Origin: Sphingobium sp. Z007
GTDB lineage: Bacteria; Pseudomonadota; Alphaproteobacteria; Sphingomonadales; Sphingomonadaceae
DNA length: 64,000 nt
NCBI RefSeq assembly: GCF_900013425.1
Contig: NZ_FBXK01000005.1
Span: forward strand, 2,232,001 to 2,296,000
Direction: 5' to 3'
The notes beneath the pieces were generated by a model, which had not been told where the DNA came from, made no database searches, and was given only the letters and a program-made list of their open reading frames with translations. Positions 43,332 through 52,412 of this stretch are shown in pieces; position 1 is the first letter of the stretch, and every line of letters starts with the position of its first letter. The position numbers and the translations under genes are program-made.

Positions 43332-44056
43332 GCGCGCATCTTCTTGAATTCACCCAAGCCCTTGTCGGTGCCGCACAGGCGATCCCAGACGCGGAAATAC
43401 AGCCCGTAATTACAGTTATACTGGTCGTGATGCCGCTGATGATGGGTCGCCGTAATCAACCACCCGCCCATCGGCCCGCGCACCAGCCAGCGTGGAAACA
43501 TCTCCCACCCCATATGGTTGCTCACGCCCATGACCGTCATGATCGTCAGCACGCATCCCAGCGCGCCGACATGAATGGGGATCAGGAACACCAGAGCCGG
43601 GATCACCACCGCCCCGGTCAGCGCCTCCCAGGGATGAAAGCTCATCGCCGCCCAGGCGGTCGGCGGTCGGCTGGCATGATGCACCGCATGGGCGATGCGG
43701 AACAGCTTGGGCCGGTGCATCCAGCGATGCGTCCAGTAAAACCACGTATCGTGCGCGGCGAGATACAGCAGCACCGACACCGGCAGCCACCACAGCGGAA
43801 AGGCGTGCACGTCGCTATAGATGCGCGTCCAGCCCCGTTCCTGCCAGCCCCATGCGACCACGCCCGCGGGCACGCCATAGATCAGCGCGGACGCCAGCGA
43901 CCAGCCAATCTCCCGCCCCATCTGCTTTTCCAGCCCGCGATATAGCCCCGGCTGGCGAATCCGCGTCGCCAGCGCAAACCCGCCACTCGCCAGCAGATAG
44001 CGCACGCCAACAATGACGCTCATCGCCAGAGCGGACAGGAGGATGGCTGCGACCAT
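43328..44056 (-). CDS. Sterol desaturase / fatty acid hydroxylase family protein
   Basis: A 242-residue integral membrane di-iron enzyme. The three histidine clusters are in HDTWFYWTHRWMHRP, IAHAVHHASRPPTAW and TATHHQRHHDQYN. Several hydrophobic segments surround them. Members hydroxylate or desaturate lipids, such as carotenoids or fatty acids; the substrate is open. Coupled to the DUF2141 gene. Its upstream side meets the 155-bp palindrome at 44089. Confidence 0.9.
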   Translation of the reverse strand: MVAAILLSALAMSVIVGVRYLLASGGFALATRIRQPGLYRGLEKQMGREIGWSLASALIYGVPAGVVAWGWQERGWTRIYSDVHAFPLWWLPVSVLLYLAAHDTWFYWTHRWMHRPKLFRIAHAVHHASRPPTAWAAMSFHPWEALTGAVVIPALVFLIPIHVGALGCVLTIMTVMGVSNHMGWEMFPRWLVRGPMGGWLITATHHQRHHDQYNCNYGLYFRVWDRLCGTDKGLGEFKKMRA

Positions 44057-44088
44057 GGGGTGCGCTATACAGACTTATTGATAGGTGA

Positions 44089-44243
44089 CGAATAGGGTTG
44101 GTCGAGATTTCGTCCAGATGGAGCCGAAAAGCGTGATTTTCGAGTAACGGAGCGCAGCGTACTTAAAGTACGTGAGCACCGGAACGCAGAAAAGCGCGCC
44201 TTGCAGGCCCATATGGGCGGAATATCGGCCGACCCTATGTTCG
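44089..44243. repeat. 155-bp near-palindromic element beside pheA
   Basis: The ends CGAATAGGGTTGGTCGA and its imperfect complement (TCGGCCGACCCTATGTTCG) begin a palindrome that continues with similar halves through to a perfect centre, GTACTTAAAGTAC (44159-44171). It overlaps the last three codons of pheA, giving its TAG stop. No gene inside. Confidence 0.75.
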
Positions 44244-45125
44244 CGGCCGCGCCTGGCGATAACTCCCCAACTGCCGCACCCATTTGGTATGGAACTCCAG
44301 TTCCGCGAGCGCCCGATCGACCGCCGGGTCGCCCGGCATCCCCTCGATATCGCAGAAAAACTCCGTCGCGGCGAAACTCGCGCCGCGCTGATAGCTTTCC
44401 AGCTTGGTCATATTGACCCCGTTGGTCGCAAAGCCGCCCATCGCCTTGTAAAGCGCGGCGGGCACATTCTTCACCTCGAACAGGAATGTCGTCATCACCG
44501 GCCCGACATTCGCGACCGGCATCTTGCCCTCCTGCGCCAGCACCAGGAATCGCGTCATATTGTCGTCGCTATCCTCGATATTCTCGGCGATGAGGCGCAG
44601 GCCGTACAGTTCCGCCGCCAGATAGGGCGCGATCGCCCCTTCGCCCGGCAGCCGGGTTTCCGCCACCAGCGCCGCCGCGCCCGCCGTATCGGCATAGGCG
44701 ACCGGCTGGATGCCGCGTTCGCGCAGATAATGGCGGCACTGGCCCAGCGCCTGCGGATGGCTGATCGCGCTCTTCACCGGGCTGTCGTCCGGCGCCATCA
44801 GGCAATGGCGGATGCGCAGGAAATATTCGTCGACGATGTGCAGCCCCGATTCGGGCAGCAGGAAATGCATGTCTGCCACCCGCCCGTGCAGGCTGTTTTC
44901 GATCGGGATGATCGCCCGCGCCGCCAGCCCATTCCGCACCGCATCGATCGCATCCTCGAACGCGAAACAGGGCAGCGGCACGCAATCGGGCGCATAGCCC
45001 AGGGCGGCCAGATGCGAATTGGCGCCGGGCGCGCCCTGATAGGCGACGGCACGCGCCGGGTCGGCGGCGGCCTTTTGCGCGAGCTGCGCGACGATCGCGC
45101 GGGCGGGGGCGGGATAATTTTCCAT
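44235..45125 (-). CDS. pheA: Prephenate dehydratase
   Basis: PheA converts prephenate to phenylpyruvate in phenylalanine synthesis. The 296-residue protein has the dehydratase domain (VAYQGAPGANSHLAA at the start, IIPIENSLHGRVAD and the catalytic NMTRF motif) and a C-terminal ACT regulatory domain (NVPAALYKAMGGFATNGVNM, KLESYQRGASFAATEF) that usually binds phenylalanine. There is no chorismate mutase part. The ATG at 45125 is the family start. Its 3' end lies inside a palindromic element. Confidence 0.95.
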   Translation of the reverse strand: MENYPAPARAIVAQLAQKAAADPARAVAYQGAPGANSHLAALGYAPDCVPLPCFAFEDAIDAVRNGLAARAIIPIENSLHGRVADMHFLLPESGLHIVDEYFLRIRHCLMAPDDSPVKSAISHPQALGQCRHYLRERGIQPVAYADTAGAAALVAETRLPGEGAIAPYLAAELYGLRLIAENIEDSDDNMTRFLVLAQEGKMPVANVGPVMTTFLFEVKNVPAALYKAMGGFATNGVNMTKLESYQRGASFAATEFFCDIEGMPGDPAVDRALAELEFHTKWVRQLGSYRQARPRT

Positions 45126-45310
45126 GACTGGCTGCGCGCTTAGGGTTTCGCCCGCCCCCACGCAAGCATGGGCAGGACGTCCTCGCACGCGAAGGGCGAT
45201 TTACCGTGCCAACCCGGCTTGCATGGTGGCGTGTCCGCCATTATGGCAGCGCACAAGAGGGGGCGCGGAAGATAGCCGCCAGAACAGAAGCGCAAGGGAA
45301 ATCGAGCGAA

Positions 45311-45940
45311 ATGGGCGATCGTTTCAATACCGTGGCGGGCTGGGCTTTGTTTGCGGGGATCATCGCGCTTGGCGGTTCGATCGTCAGCTCCAAATATTTC
45401 CATGACGAACGGCCCGAAAAGATGGGCTATGCGATCGAAGGCGTCGAAGCCGAGGGCGAAGGCGGCGGCGACAGCGGCCCCGGCCTCAACACCCTGCTCG
45501 CCAGCGCGGACCTCGCGGCCGGTGAGAAGGTGTTCGCCAAATGTGCCGCCTGCCACACCGTGAACCAGGGCGGCGCCAACGGCATCGGTCCCAACCTCTA
45601 CGGCACCGTCGGCGAAGCGATCGCGGTCGGCAAGGCCGGCTTCGCCTTCTCCGACGCGCTCAAGAGCAAGGGCGGCAACTGGTCGTTCGACAATCTCGAT
45701 GCCTGGCTGAAAAGCCCGCGTGAATTCGCGCCCGGCACAAAGATGACCTTCGCCGGCCTCGGCAACCCTGCCGACCGCGCCAACCTCATCGCCTGGCTAA
45801 ACACACAGGGGTCCAACCTCCCTCTCCCCGCCGCCGACGCCGCCCCTGCCGCTGCGGAAGGCGCGAACGCCGCCGAAGCCGGCAACGCCGCCAATGCGAC
45901 GGAAGCCCCCGCGGCGAACGCGACCAACGCCAGCGAATAA
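45311..45940 (+). CDS. Membrane-anchored c-type cytochrome (CycM-like)
   Basis: A 209-residue cytochrome c with an N-terminal membrane anchor (VAGWALFAGIIALGGSIV) rather than a cleaved signal. Haem is bound at KCAACHTVNQGG; the methionine ligand is probably in GTKMTFAGL. It resembles CycM/c552 that carry electrons to cytochrome oxidase. The last ~40 residues are a low-complexity alanine/asparagine-rich tail. It is divergent from pheA; a hairpin terminator follows. Confidence 0.92.
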   Translation: MGDRFNTVAGWALFAGIIALGGSIVSSKYFHDERPEKMGYAIEGVEAEGEGGGDSGPGLNTLLASADLAAGEKVFAKCAACHTVNQGGANGIGPNLYGTVGEAIAVGKAGFAFSDALKSKGGNWSFDNLDAWLKSPREFAPGTKMTFAGLGNPADRANLIAWLNTQGSNLPLPAADAAPAAAEGANAAEAGNAANATEAPAANATNASE

Positions 45941-45955
45941 GCGGCGCTGATAAGC

Positions 45956-46000
45956 AAACGATAAAGGGCGCGGCGCCGATTGCCGCGCCCTTTATCGTTT
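45956..46000. terminator. Strong terminator after the cytochrome gene
   Basis: AAACGATAAAGGGCGCGGC pairs perfectly (19 bp) with GCCGCGCCCTTTATCGTTT over a seven-base loop, 15 bases after the stop. Confidence 0.9.
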
Positions 46001-46123
46001 GGGCGCTTTGGTCATTATAGCGAACGTAAGAATTGCGTCATCTAGGTGCGCTGGCAAAGGCGCGGCATACTGATTGGCTATAAGTCGTGGCGGTGCGGTT
46101 CGCGGCTGGCAGGGAGTATGATG

Positions 46124-46645
46124 ATGACTATGCGCTTGCGGATCATATTGGGCGTCCTATGCCTGACGCCGACCTTTCCCGCTCAGGCCACAGCCCGCGA
46201 CCCATCATCCAGCCTGGCGGACGCGCGCCCGGCTTCACGGGCGCAGACGGCTGTTGCAGGCCAGATCGATCGCTACATCGCGTCGATCAACAGCGGCGAC
46301 GTCGAGGCGGCCAAAATGCTCTGGGATGACAGCAGCGACATCACCTTCATCAACACCACCGGCCTGCATAAGGGTTGGCCCGCGATCAACGGCGCTGTCC
46401 ACTCGTTTTTCCGCGATAAATTCACCAGGCGGGATCTTCGCCTGGTCGCTAAACCCACAATACAGATTTTTGGCAACGCGGCGGTCGCGCAGTTCATCTG
46501 GGATTTCGACGGCACGATGACCAGCGGCAAGGAACTTCACACGCGGGGTGGCCGCGAAAGCCAGCTATATGTGCGAACGGGCCAGCATGGATGGCGGCTG
46601 GTGCATGCGCACTACTCGCTACAGCCGCCACCGATCACGCCTTAA
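46124..46645 (+). CDS. NTF2-like (SnoaL/DUF4440-type) secreted protein
   Basis: A 173-residue protein with a signal peptide (MRLRIILGVLCLTPTFPAQA) and an NTF2-like cone fold: YIASINSGDVEAAKMLW, SDITFINTTGLHKGWPAI and QLYVRTGQHGWRLVHAHYS. Families of this kind include isomerases and binding proteins; no function can be given. GGGAG and several in-frame ATGs (46118-46130) make the exact start uncertain; 46124 gives the best spacing. Confidence 0.8.
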   Translation: MTMRLRIILGVLCLTPTFPAQATARDPSSSLADARPASRAQTAVAGQIDRYIASINSGDVEAAKMLWDDSSDITFINTTGLHKGWPAINGAVHSFFRDKFTRRDLRLVAKPTIQIFGNAAVAQFIWDFDGTMTSGKELHTRGGRESQLYVRTGQHGWRLVHAHYSLQPPPITP

Positions 46646-46678
46646 ACCTAGTCGATCCCGCCCTGCGGCGCGCAGGCC

Positions 46679-47995
46679 TCAGCGCTCCGCCACCAGCAGC
46701 TTGTCGATCTTGCGCCCGTCCATATCAACGATCTCGAACCGCCATCCCTGGTCGTCGATAAAGTCGCCCACTTCCGGCAACCGCTTGAGCAGCCACAGCG
46801 CATGGCCCGCCACCGTCGCATAGTCGCGGTCTTCGGACAGGTCGATGCCGATCCGTTCGGCCAGCTGGTCGATCGGCATCTGCCCCGACACCAGCAGGCT
46901 GCCGTCCTCGCGCTCGACCATGTCCGGCTCGTCATAGGCGTAGCGGTCCGACGCGAAATGGCCCGCAATCGCCGACAGTAGGTCCGCCGGCGTCACGATC
47001 CCCTCGAAATGGCCATATTCGTCATGGACCATCACCATGGGCACGTCGGACCGGCGCAGCACTTCCAGCGCGTCCATGGCATCGACCTGATCCGGCACCA
47101 CGTCGGCCCGGCGCATCAGCGCCCCGACGTTCAGGGATTCGCCCCGGAACAGCGCGGTCATGATGTCGCGGGCCTGGACGATGCCGATAATATCCTCCAC
47201 CGACCCGCGCCCCACCGGCAGGCGGGTATGCGGCGTGTCGAGCAGCTTGGCGCGAATCGTCGCATCGTCGGCGGCGATGTCGATCCAGTCGACGTCCATC
47301 CGTTGCGTCATCACCTCGCGCACCGGCCGGTCGGCCAGCCGCACGACGCCCGATATGATCGCCCGTTCGCTCTCCTCGATCACGCCCGACTTGCTCGCCT
47401 CCGCGACGATCAGGTGCAGTTCTTCGGCCGTGACATGGCTTTCCGATTCGCGGTCCAGCCGCAACAGCTTGAAGATCAGGCTGCTCGACCCGTCCAATAT
47501 CCACACGATCGGCGCGGTGATCTTCGACAGCCACAGCATCGGCGTCGCCATCACCACCGCGATCGGTTCGGGCGCACGCAACGCGAACTGCTTGGGCACC
47601 AGCTCGCCCACGATCAGCGAGGCGTAGGTGGTCAGCCCGATGACTAGCGCAAACCCCGCATTTTCCGCCAGATTGGGCGCCAGGCCCAGCATCTGCATCC
47701 GTTCGCCCACCGGCCCGCCCAGGCTCGCGCCCGAATAGGCGCCCGTGCCGATGCCGATCAGGGTGATGCCGATCTGCACGGTGGACAGGAACTTGCCCGG
47801 ATCGCTGGCCAGCGCCAGCGCCGTGGTCGCGCCCTTGCGCCCGGCCTTCTCCAGCCCCTGCAGCCGCGGCTTGCGCGCCGACACGATGGCCAGTTCGGAC
47901 ATCGCAAAGACACCATTCAAGGCAACGAGCGCCAGGATGATGACAAGATCGGCCCAGGGAAAGGGCGTCGGATTATGGAGGGGGATCGTGGCCAT
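46679..47995 (-). CDS. CNNM/CorC-type hemolysin family protein
   Basis: A membrane protein of about 438 residues with an N-terminal CNNM (DUF21) domain (about four membrane segments; MSELAIVSARKPRLQGLE), a pair of CBS domains (VMTQRMDVDWIDIAAD, VVPDQVDAMDALEVLRRS) and a C-terminal CorC/HlyC domain. Members are linked to magnesium/cobalt export. AGGAGG lies 12 bases before the ATG at 47995 and 3 before an in-frame TTG at 48004, so the start is uncertain. Confidence 0.92.
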   Translation of the reverse strand: MATIPLHNPTPFPWADLVIILALVALNGVFAMSELAIVSARKPRLQGLEKAGRKGATTALALASDPGKFLSTVQIGITLIGIGTGAYSGASLGGPVGERMQMLGLAPNLAENAGFALVIGLTTYASLIVGELVPKQFALRAPEPIAVVMATPMLWLSKITAPIVWILDGSSSLIFKLLRLDRESESHVTAEELHLIVAEASKSGVIEESERAIISGVVRLADRPVREVMTQRMDVDWIDIAADDATIRAKLLDTPHTRLPVGRGSVEDIIGIVQARDIMTALFRGESLNVGALMRRADVVPDQVDAMDALEVLRRSDVPMVMVHDEYGHFEGIVTPADLLSAIAGHFASDRYAYDEPDMVEREDGSLLVSGQMPIDQLAERIGIDLSEDRDYATVAGHALWLLKRLPEVGDFIDDQGWRFEIVDMDGRKIDKLLVAER

Positions 47996-48108
47996 GGTGG
48001 TCAACTACCTCCTATAACCACTAATCTTTCAATTTCACAACATCCCCCTCATTATCCGTTCAGTTCGCATGTGGAACAAACGTCATACTCGCCCATTATG
48101 GGGGCAGT

Positions 48109-48124
48109 CGCTCCTAAAGGAGCG
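48109..48124 (+). promoter_or_regulatory. Leader hairpin of the OmpA-family gene
   Basis: CGCTCC-TAAA-GGAGCG, a perfect 6-bp stem in the 5' leader, 24 bases before the ATG at 48148; it exposes GGAG within the stem. Significance unclear. Confidence 0.35.
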
Positions 48125-48147
48125 CGAGAAGACAAGGGAACAGGATC

Positions 48148-48828
48148 ATGAGGATTTCTCACCGCATCATCGGCGCCGCGGGGCTGGCCGCCATGCTCGC
48201 CACCACAGCCTGCACCACCGATCCGAACACGGGTCAGCGCAGCATTTCGAAGGCGGCGATCGGCGGCATCGGCGGCGCGCTGGGCGGTTATCTGCTGGGC
48301 GATCTGGTCGGCGGCCGCAACGACCGCACCGAAAAGATCCTGGGCGCAGGCATTGGCGCGGTCGCGGGCGCGGGCATCGGCGCCTATATGGACGCCCAGG
48401 AACGCAAGCTGCGCGAAGAAACCGCCGGCAGCGGCGTGGACGTGATTCGCGACGGCGACAATCTGCTGCTGCGCATGCCGTCCGGCATCACCTTCGCCTA
48501 TAACAAAGCGGACGTGCAGCCGCAGTTCCAGCCGACGCTGAACGACGTCGCCTCGGTCCTGTCGCAATATCCCAAAACCTATATCGACGTATATGGCCAT
48601 ACCGACAGCGACGGTGCCGACGCCTATAACCAGACCCTGTCCGAACGCCGCGCGCAATCGGTCGCCAGCTATCTGGCAAGCAAGGGCGTCCAGTCCGCCC
48701 GCATCGGCACCCGCGGCTTTGGCGAGACCCAGCCGATCGCCTCGAACGCGACCGAAGAAGGCAAGGCCTCCAACCGCCGCGTCGAAATCAAGATCGCCCC
48801 GGTGACGGAAGCCGACGTGAAGGGCTAA
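48148..48828 (+). CDS. OmpA-family lipoprotein (YiaD-like)
   Basis: A 226-residue envelope protein. Signal with a cysteine at the end (MLATTACTTDP) suggests a lipoprotein, though the lipobox is not ideal. A glycine-rich membrane-active zone (GGIGGALGGYLLGDLVGG, GAGIGAVAGAGIGAYM) is followed by an OmpA peptidoglycan-binding domain with YIDVYGHTDSDGADAYNQTL and LSERRAQSVASYL. It anchors the outer membrane to peptidoglycan. Divergent from the CNNM gene. Confidence 0.92.
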   Translation: MRISHRIIGAAGLAAMLATTACTTDPNTGQRSISKAAIGGIGGALGGYLLGDLVGGRNDRTEKILGAGIGAVAGAGIGAYMDAQERKLREETAGSGVDVIRDGDNLLLRMPSGITFAYNKADVQPQFQPTLNDVASVLSQYPKTYIDVYGHTDSDGADAYNQTLSERRAQSVASYLASKGVQSARIGTRGFGETQPIASNATEEGKASNRRVEIKIAPVTEADVKG

Positions 48829-48841
48829 ACCGCAAAAGCTC

Positions 48842-48867
48842 CTCCCCTCCCGCTTGCGGGAGGGGAG
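48842..48867. repeat. Family-E REP (copy 1)
   Basis: CTCCCCTCCCGC-TT-GCGGGAGGGGAG, a perfect hairpin 13 bases after the OmpA-family stop. It probably serves as a transcription end for the convergent marC gene pair too. Copies at 63198 and 63594. Confidence 0.85.
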
Positions 48868-48924
48868 ACTTAGCGAGCCGTAGGCGAGATTAGTCGCAGC
48901 GGGGTGGGCAACCACCCCCGACCC

Positions 48925-49542
48925 TCAAAAACTCGCCTTCAACCCGTCGATGACAAACTGCGCTGCCAGCGCGGCGAGCAACACGCCCAGCAGCCGCGTA
49001 ATAACCGCCTCGATCTTGCGCCCCAGCAACGCCATCAGCGGCCCGGCCGCCAGCAGCGATCCCAGCATCAGCAGCAACGTCACCAGCACCGCGCCCAGCA
49101 CCACCATCCGCTCCGACAAACCGTCGGCCCGCGACATCAGCAACATGACGGTGGCGATCGACCCCGGCCCCGCGATCATCGGCATCGCCATCGGAAAGAC
49201 CGAAACATCCTCGATTTCCGGCGTTTCCACGATCTTCTGCGCCCGATCCTCGCGCCGTTCCGTGCGCTTCTCGAACACCATGTCCATCGCGATCAGGAAC
49301 AGCATGATCCCGCCCGCGATCCGAAAACTGTCGAGCGCGATGCCCAACGTGCCGAGCAATTGCTTGCCCCACAAAGCGAAGACGAACAGGATCGCCGCGG
49401 CAATGCCCACCGCCCGGATCGCCATCGACCGGCGCTGCGCATGGCTCGCGCCATTGGTCAGGCTGGCATAGATCGGCGCGCAGCCGGGCGGATCGATCAC
49501 CACGAACAGGGTGATGAAGGCGGAGATGAACAATTCGATCAT
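48925..49542 (-). CDS. MarC-family membrane protein
   Basis: A 205-residue integral membrane protein of the MarC/UPF0056 family, six hydrophobic segments. Typical parts: LFVVIDPPGCAPIYASLT, LDSFRIAGGIMLFLIAMDMV and FPMAMPMIAGPGSIATVMLL. Function is not settled despite the old link to multiple antibiotic resistance. Last gene of the yggT-DUF167-folD-NTF2-marC set; its ATG overlaps the previous stop by four bases. Confidence 0.92.
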   Translation of the reverse strand: MIELFISAFITLFVVIDPPGCAPIYASLTNGASHAQRRSMAIRAVGIAAAILFVFALWGKQLLGTLGIALDSFRIAGGIMLFLIAMDMVFEKRTERREDRAQKIVETPEIEDVSVFPMAMPMIAGPGSIATVMLLMSRADGLSERMVVLGAVLVTLLLMLGSLLAAGPLMALLGRKIEAVITRLLGVLLAALAAQFVIDGLKASF

Positions 49543-50192
49543 GATCCCGCCTTTACCCTGTCGTCGATCACCGTCTCATAGGCCGCGCCAGTCCACATCC
49601 GCACTGTCACCTGTCGGCTGCCGTCGGTCGCGCCATCCGCGTTCCAGACCAAGCTCTCGTCGGGCGGCGGCGGCATGTCACCCTTCTTGCCCGGCGCTGG
49701 CGGCGGCGGCGGACCATCCGGTCCGCGCTTGCAGGTGGCAACCTTGCCGCTCATAAACTCCGGCGTCGCGCGAGGCGTGGCCAGGGTATCGCCATGGTCC
49801 AATATCCACTGCCAGCGCCCCTTCTTGTCGCGGCGCCAGATGGTGGTGAAATAGCCGACCGTCCCGTCCGGCTGCGTCCAGTTGCCGCTACTCGCCGCCA
49901 GATTGCCGTCGCACGATACATAGACGATGGACGGCGACCAGCTGACCGAAACGGCCGGATTAGCCTGTTTTTTCAGCCAATCCTTCGCCAACACCCTCTG
50001 CGGCACGAACATCACCGCGTCATCGGCCGCCGTCTCGGCAAAAGCGGTCCACTGTCCCTTTTGCTGCGCCAGCCGATTAAACGCGATCTCCGCCGCGATC
50101 ACGCTGCTGGGATCGGGCTGGAACCGCAAAGGCGGTTTGGCAGCGACCAAAGCCGCCGCCCCCAAAGCCAGCAGCGCCAGCCGCGCCCTCAC
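49539..50192 (-). CDS. Secreted DUF4440-like (NTF2-fold) protein
   Basis: A 217-residue secreted protein, signal peptide about 1-18. NTF2-like pattern: [37 protein letters not shown] and [21 protein letters not shown] proline-rich linker ([18 protein letters not shown]) interrupts the second half. Function unknown. Overlaps folD and marC by four bases each. Confidence 0.75.
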   Translation of the reverse strand: MRARLALLALGAAALVAAKPPLRFQPDPSSVIAAEIAFNRLAQQKGQWTAFAETAADDAVMFVPQRVLAKDWLKKQANPAVSVSWSPSIVYVSCDGNLAASSGNWTQPDGTVGYFTTIWRRDKKGRWQWILDHGDTLATPRATPEFMSGKVATCKRGPDGPPPPPAPGKKGDMPPPPDESLVWNADGATDGSRQVTVRMWTGAAYETVIDDRVKAGS

Positions 50193-51085
50193 AACCCCTC
50201 CGGCTTGCCCAGCCCCGCCCGCGCATGGGCCGCGACCAGCGTGTTGCGCAACAGCACGGCGATCGTCATCGGCCCGACGCCGCCCGGCACCGGCGTAATC
50301 GCGCGGACATGGGCCAGCGCCTCGGCGGTGGCGACATCGCCCACGATCCGGCTCTTACCCTCTTCCTCGGTATCGGCGACCCGGTTGATGCCGACATCGA
50401 TCACGGTCGCGCCCGGCTTGATCCATTCGCCCTTCACCATCTCGGCCCGCCCCACGGCGGCCACCACGATGTCGGCGCGATGCACCACGCTCGCCAGGTC
50501 GCGGGTGCGGCTATGCGCGATCGTCACGGTGCAGCTTTCGGCGAGTAACAGCGCCGCCATCGGCTTGCCCACGATATTGGAGCGGCCCACGACCACGGCC
50601 TCCAGACCACTGAGGTCGCCCAGCTCGTCCTTCAACAACATGATGCAGCCCAGCGGCGTGCACGGCACCAATGCCTCCTGCCCCGTCGCCAGCTTGCCCG
50701 AATTGACGACATGAAACCCGTCCACATCCTTGGCCGGATCGATCGCGCCGATCACGGCGGCCTCGTCGATATGCGCGGGCAGCGGCAACTGCACCAATAT
50801 GCCGTCCACCCGGTCGTCCTGGTTCAACTCCTCGATCAGGTCGAGCAGATCCTCCTCGCCGATGCTGTCGGGCCGCTTGAACTCGAAACTTTCCATGCCC
50901 GCTGCGATCGTCATCTTGCCCTTGGACCGGACATAGACGCTGCTCGCCGGGTCTTCGCCCACCAGCACCACGGCCAGCCCCGGCTTGCGCCCGGTCGCTT
51001 CGACAAAGCCCGCAACGCCTTCGCCCACCTTGTCGCGCAGGGTGGCGGCGAACGCCTTGCCGTCGATGAGCTTGCCGATGGTCAT
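50189..51085 (-). CDS. folD: Bifunctional methylenetetrahydrofolate dehydrogenase/cyclohydrolase
   Basis: FolD interconverts methylene-, methenyl- and formyl-tetrahydrofolate for one-carbon metabolism. The 298-residue protein has [20 protein letters not shown] (with the catalytic Tyr/Lys region), [37 protein letters not shown] (NAD(P) loop) and [17 protein letters not shown] near the end. The ATG at 51085 overlaps the DUF167 stop by four bases. Confidence 0.96.
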   Translation of the reverse strand: MTIGKLIDGKAFAATLRDKVGEGVAGFVEATGRKPGLAVVLVGEDPASSVYVRSKGKMTIAAGMESFEFKRPDSIGEEDLLDLIEELNQDDRVDGILVQLPLPAHIDEAAVIGAIDPAKDVDGFHVVNSGKLATGQEALVPCTPLGCIMLLKDELGDLSGLEAVVVGRSNIVGKPMAALLLAESCTVTIAHSRTRDLASVVHRADIVVAAVGRAEMVKGEWIKPGATVIDVGINRVADTEEEGKSRIVGDVATAEALAHVRAITPVPGGVGPMTIAVLLRNTLVAAHARAGLGKPEGL

Positions 51086-51423
51086 GTCAATTCTACCCAT
51101 GTGTCGAGAAGGGCGGTCAGGCGCGCCAACGCCGCGCCCCCGCCAATAATCCGCAACCGCTTTAGCCGGTTGGTGTCGCCCGATTCCAGCAAAATCGCCC
51201 CCTTGGGCCAATCCAGCCGTTTCGACAGCAGCGCGATCAACGCGCCATTAGCCTTGCCCTTTTCCGGCACGGCCCGGACTCGCGCGGACAGCCAGCGCGC
51301 GCCGCGCTCATCAACCCAATACCCGCCGATATCGTCCCGCGCCGCACCCGGCGTCAGCCGAACGGCGATCAGCAGGTCGTCGCCCGCTACCGTCCATACA
51401 GGATGCGGGCAGACAGGATTCAG
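51082..51423 (-). CDS. DUF167 (YggU) family protein, possible CTG start
   Basis: A DUF167/YggU protein: [38 protein letters not shown] and the KLRIIGG-like end ([17 protein letters not shown]). The role is unknown; it follows yggT in many genomes. The frame has no ATG, GTG or TTG for a long way upstream of the conserved core. The only start that fits the size is CTG at 51421-51423, which overlaps the yggT stop (CTGA) in the same way as the other 4-nt junctions of this operon. Confidence 0.8.
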   Translation of the reverse strand: MNPVCPHPVWTVAGDDLLIAVRLTPGAARDDIGGYWVDERGARWLSARVRAVPEKGKANGALIALLSKRLDWPKGAILLESGDTNRLKRLRIIGGGAALARLTALLDTWVELT

Positions 51424-51734
51424 GCCGCGGCCCGCATCAGCGCCGCGAACAGATTTTCGCGCACCGGCCCTTGCAATATGATCACCGCCAGCAACACCAC
51501 CATCGGCGACAGATCCAGCGCGCCCAGATCGGGCAACACCTTGCGCACCGGGCGATAGAGCGGCTCGGTCATCCGATCGAGCGCATAGAGGCCGTTGCGG
51601 ACATATTCGTTCGACGTATTGATGACGTTGAACGCAATCAGCCAGCTCAACACCGCCTGCACGATGATGATCCACCAGACCGCCTCCAGCACAATATAGA
51701 CGATGCCGTTCAGGGCGTTGAGAAGTTCCAACAA
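51420..51734 (-). CDS. YggT family membrane protein
   Basis: A 104-residue membrane protein of the YggT family, with two hydrophobic segments (IVYIVLEAVWWIIIVQAVLS and MVVLLAVIILQGPV) and the conserved RMTEPLYRPVRKVLPDLGALD between them. Linked to cell division or ion handling in other bacteria; not known here. First gene of the five-gene overlapping operon. Confidence 0.9.
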   Translation of the reverse strand: MLELLNALNGIVYIVLEAVWWIIIVQAVLSWLIAFNVINTSNEYVRNGLYALDRMTEPLYRPVRKVLPDLGALDLSPMVVLLAVIILQGPVRENLFAALMRAAA

Positions 51735-51838
51735 GCTACCGGCCTTCCATGCTGCGCTGCCGCGAATGTGATGGCATATCTAGCGGCGGGGGCATCCCGC
51801 CACAAGCGGCGCGCGATGCTTATTCTACCAACGACAGG

Positions 51839-52402
51839 TCAGCCCGGCATCGTCCCCGGCCGGATATGGCCGAACATATGGGCGACATAGTCCGCCTTGC
51901 CCAGCGCCACCCCCTGCGCCCGCAGGATCGCATAGGCGATCATCAGGTGGAAATAAAATTGCGACAGTGTCCAGTCGCGCGCATATTGCTCCGCGGTCAG
52001 GTCCAGGATGATGCCATTGGGCAGCGCATGTTCGACCGGCGCGCCTTCAACCATATCCAGCGCATCGGCCGACAGGCTCTCCAACAGCGCGATGGCCTCG
52101 CCGATCCGCGCCTTCGCGTCCGCAATCGAACCGGGCCGCTCCCCCGCCTCGCGCCCCTCGTTCAGCAGCACGTCCAGCGAGGCGGGAAACGCCTCCCCCT
52201 GCAACCGATAGACCGCCTCATGCGCCTGCACGCAGGCAAAGCGGATCTGCGTCGCCAGCGGATACATGTCCGGGGCCAGCCGCGCCGACAGCAACGCCTC
52301 CGCCTGTCCGGCGGGCAATTGCGCCTGCGCCTTGTCCAGCCAGCCCGACAGCGTGCCCAACATCTGGCTATAGGCCGGGACGATCAGAGAGGTCAGTGTC
52401 AT
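51839..52402 (-). CDS. DUF1993 family protein
   Basis: A 187-residue protein of the DUF1993 family (DinB-like four-helix fold). Visible: LIVPAYSQMLGTLSGWLDKA at the start, MYPLATQIRFACVQAHEAVY and WTLSQFYFHLMIAYAILRAQ near the end. Function unknown. The ATG lies ten bases after the argB stop, so they are co-transcribed. Confidence 0.9.
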   Translation of the reverse strand: MTLTSLIVPAYSQMLGTLSGWLDKAQAQLPAGQAEALLSARLAPDMYPLATQIRFACVQAHEAVYRLQGEAFPASLDVLLNEGREAGERPGSIADAKARIGEAIALLESLSADALDMVEGAPVEHALPNGIILDLTAEQYARDWTLSQFYFHLMIAYAILRAQGVALGKADYVAHMFGHIRPGTMPG

Positions 52403-52412
52403 CGGGCGTTCC

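Noticed and set aside
46005..46123. Small gene between the cytochrome terminator and the NTF2-like gene
   Set aside because: Only an upstream extension of the NTF2-like frame is open; no ribosome site or family similarity supports it.
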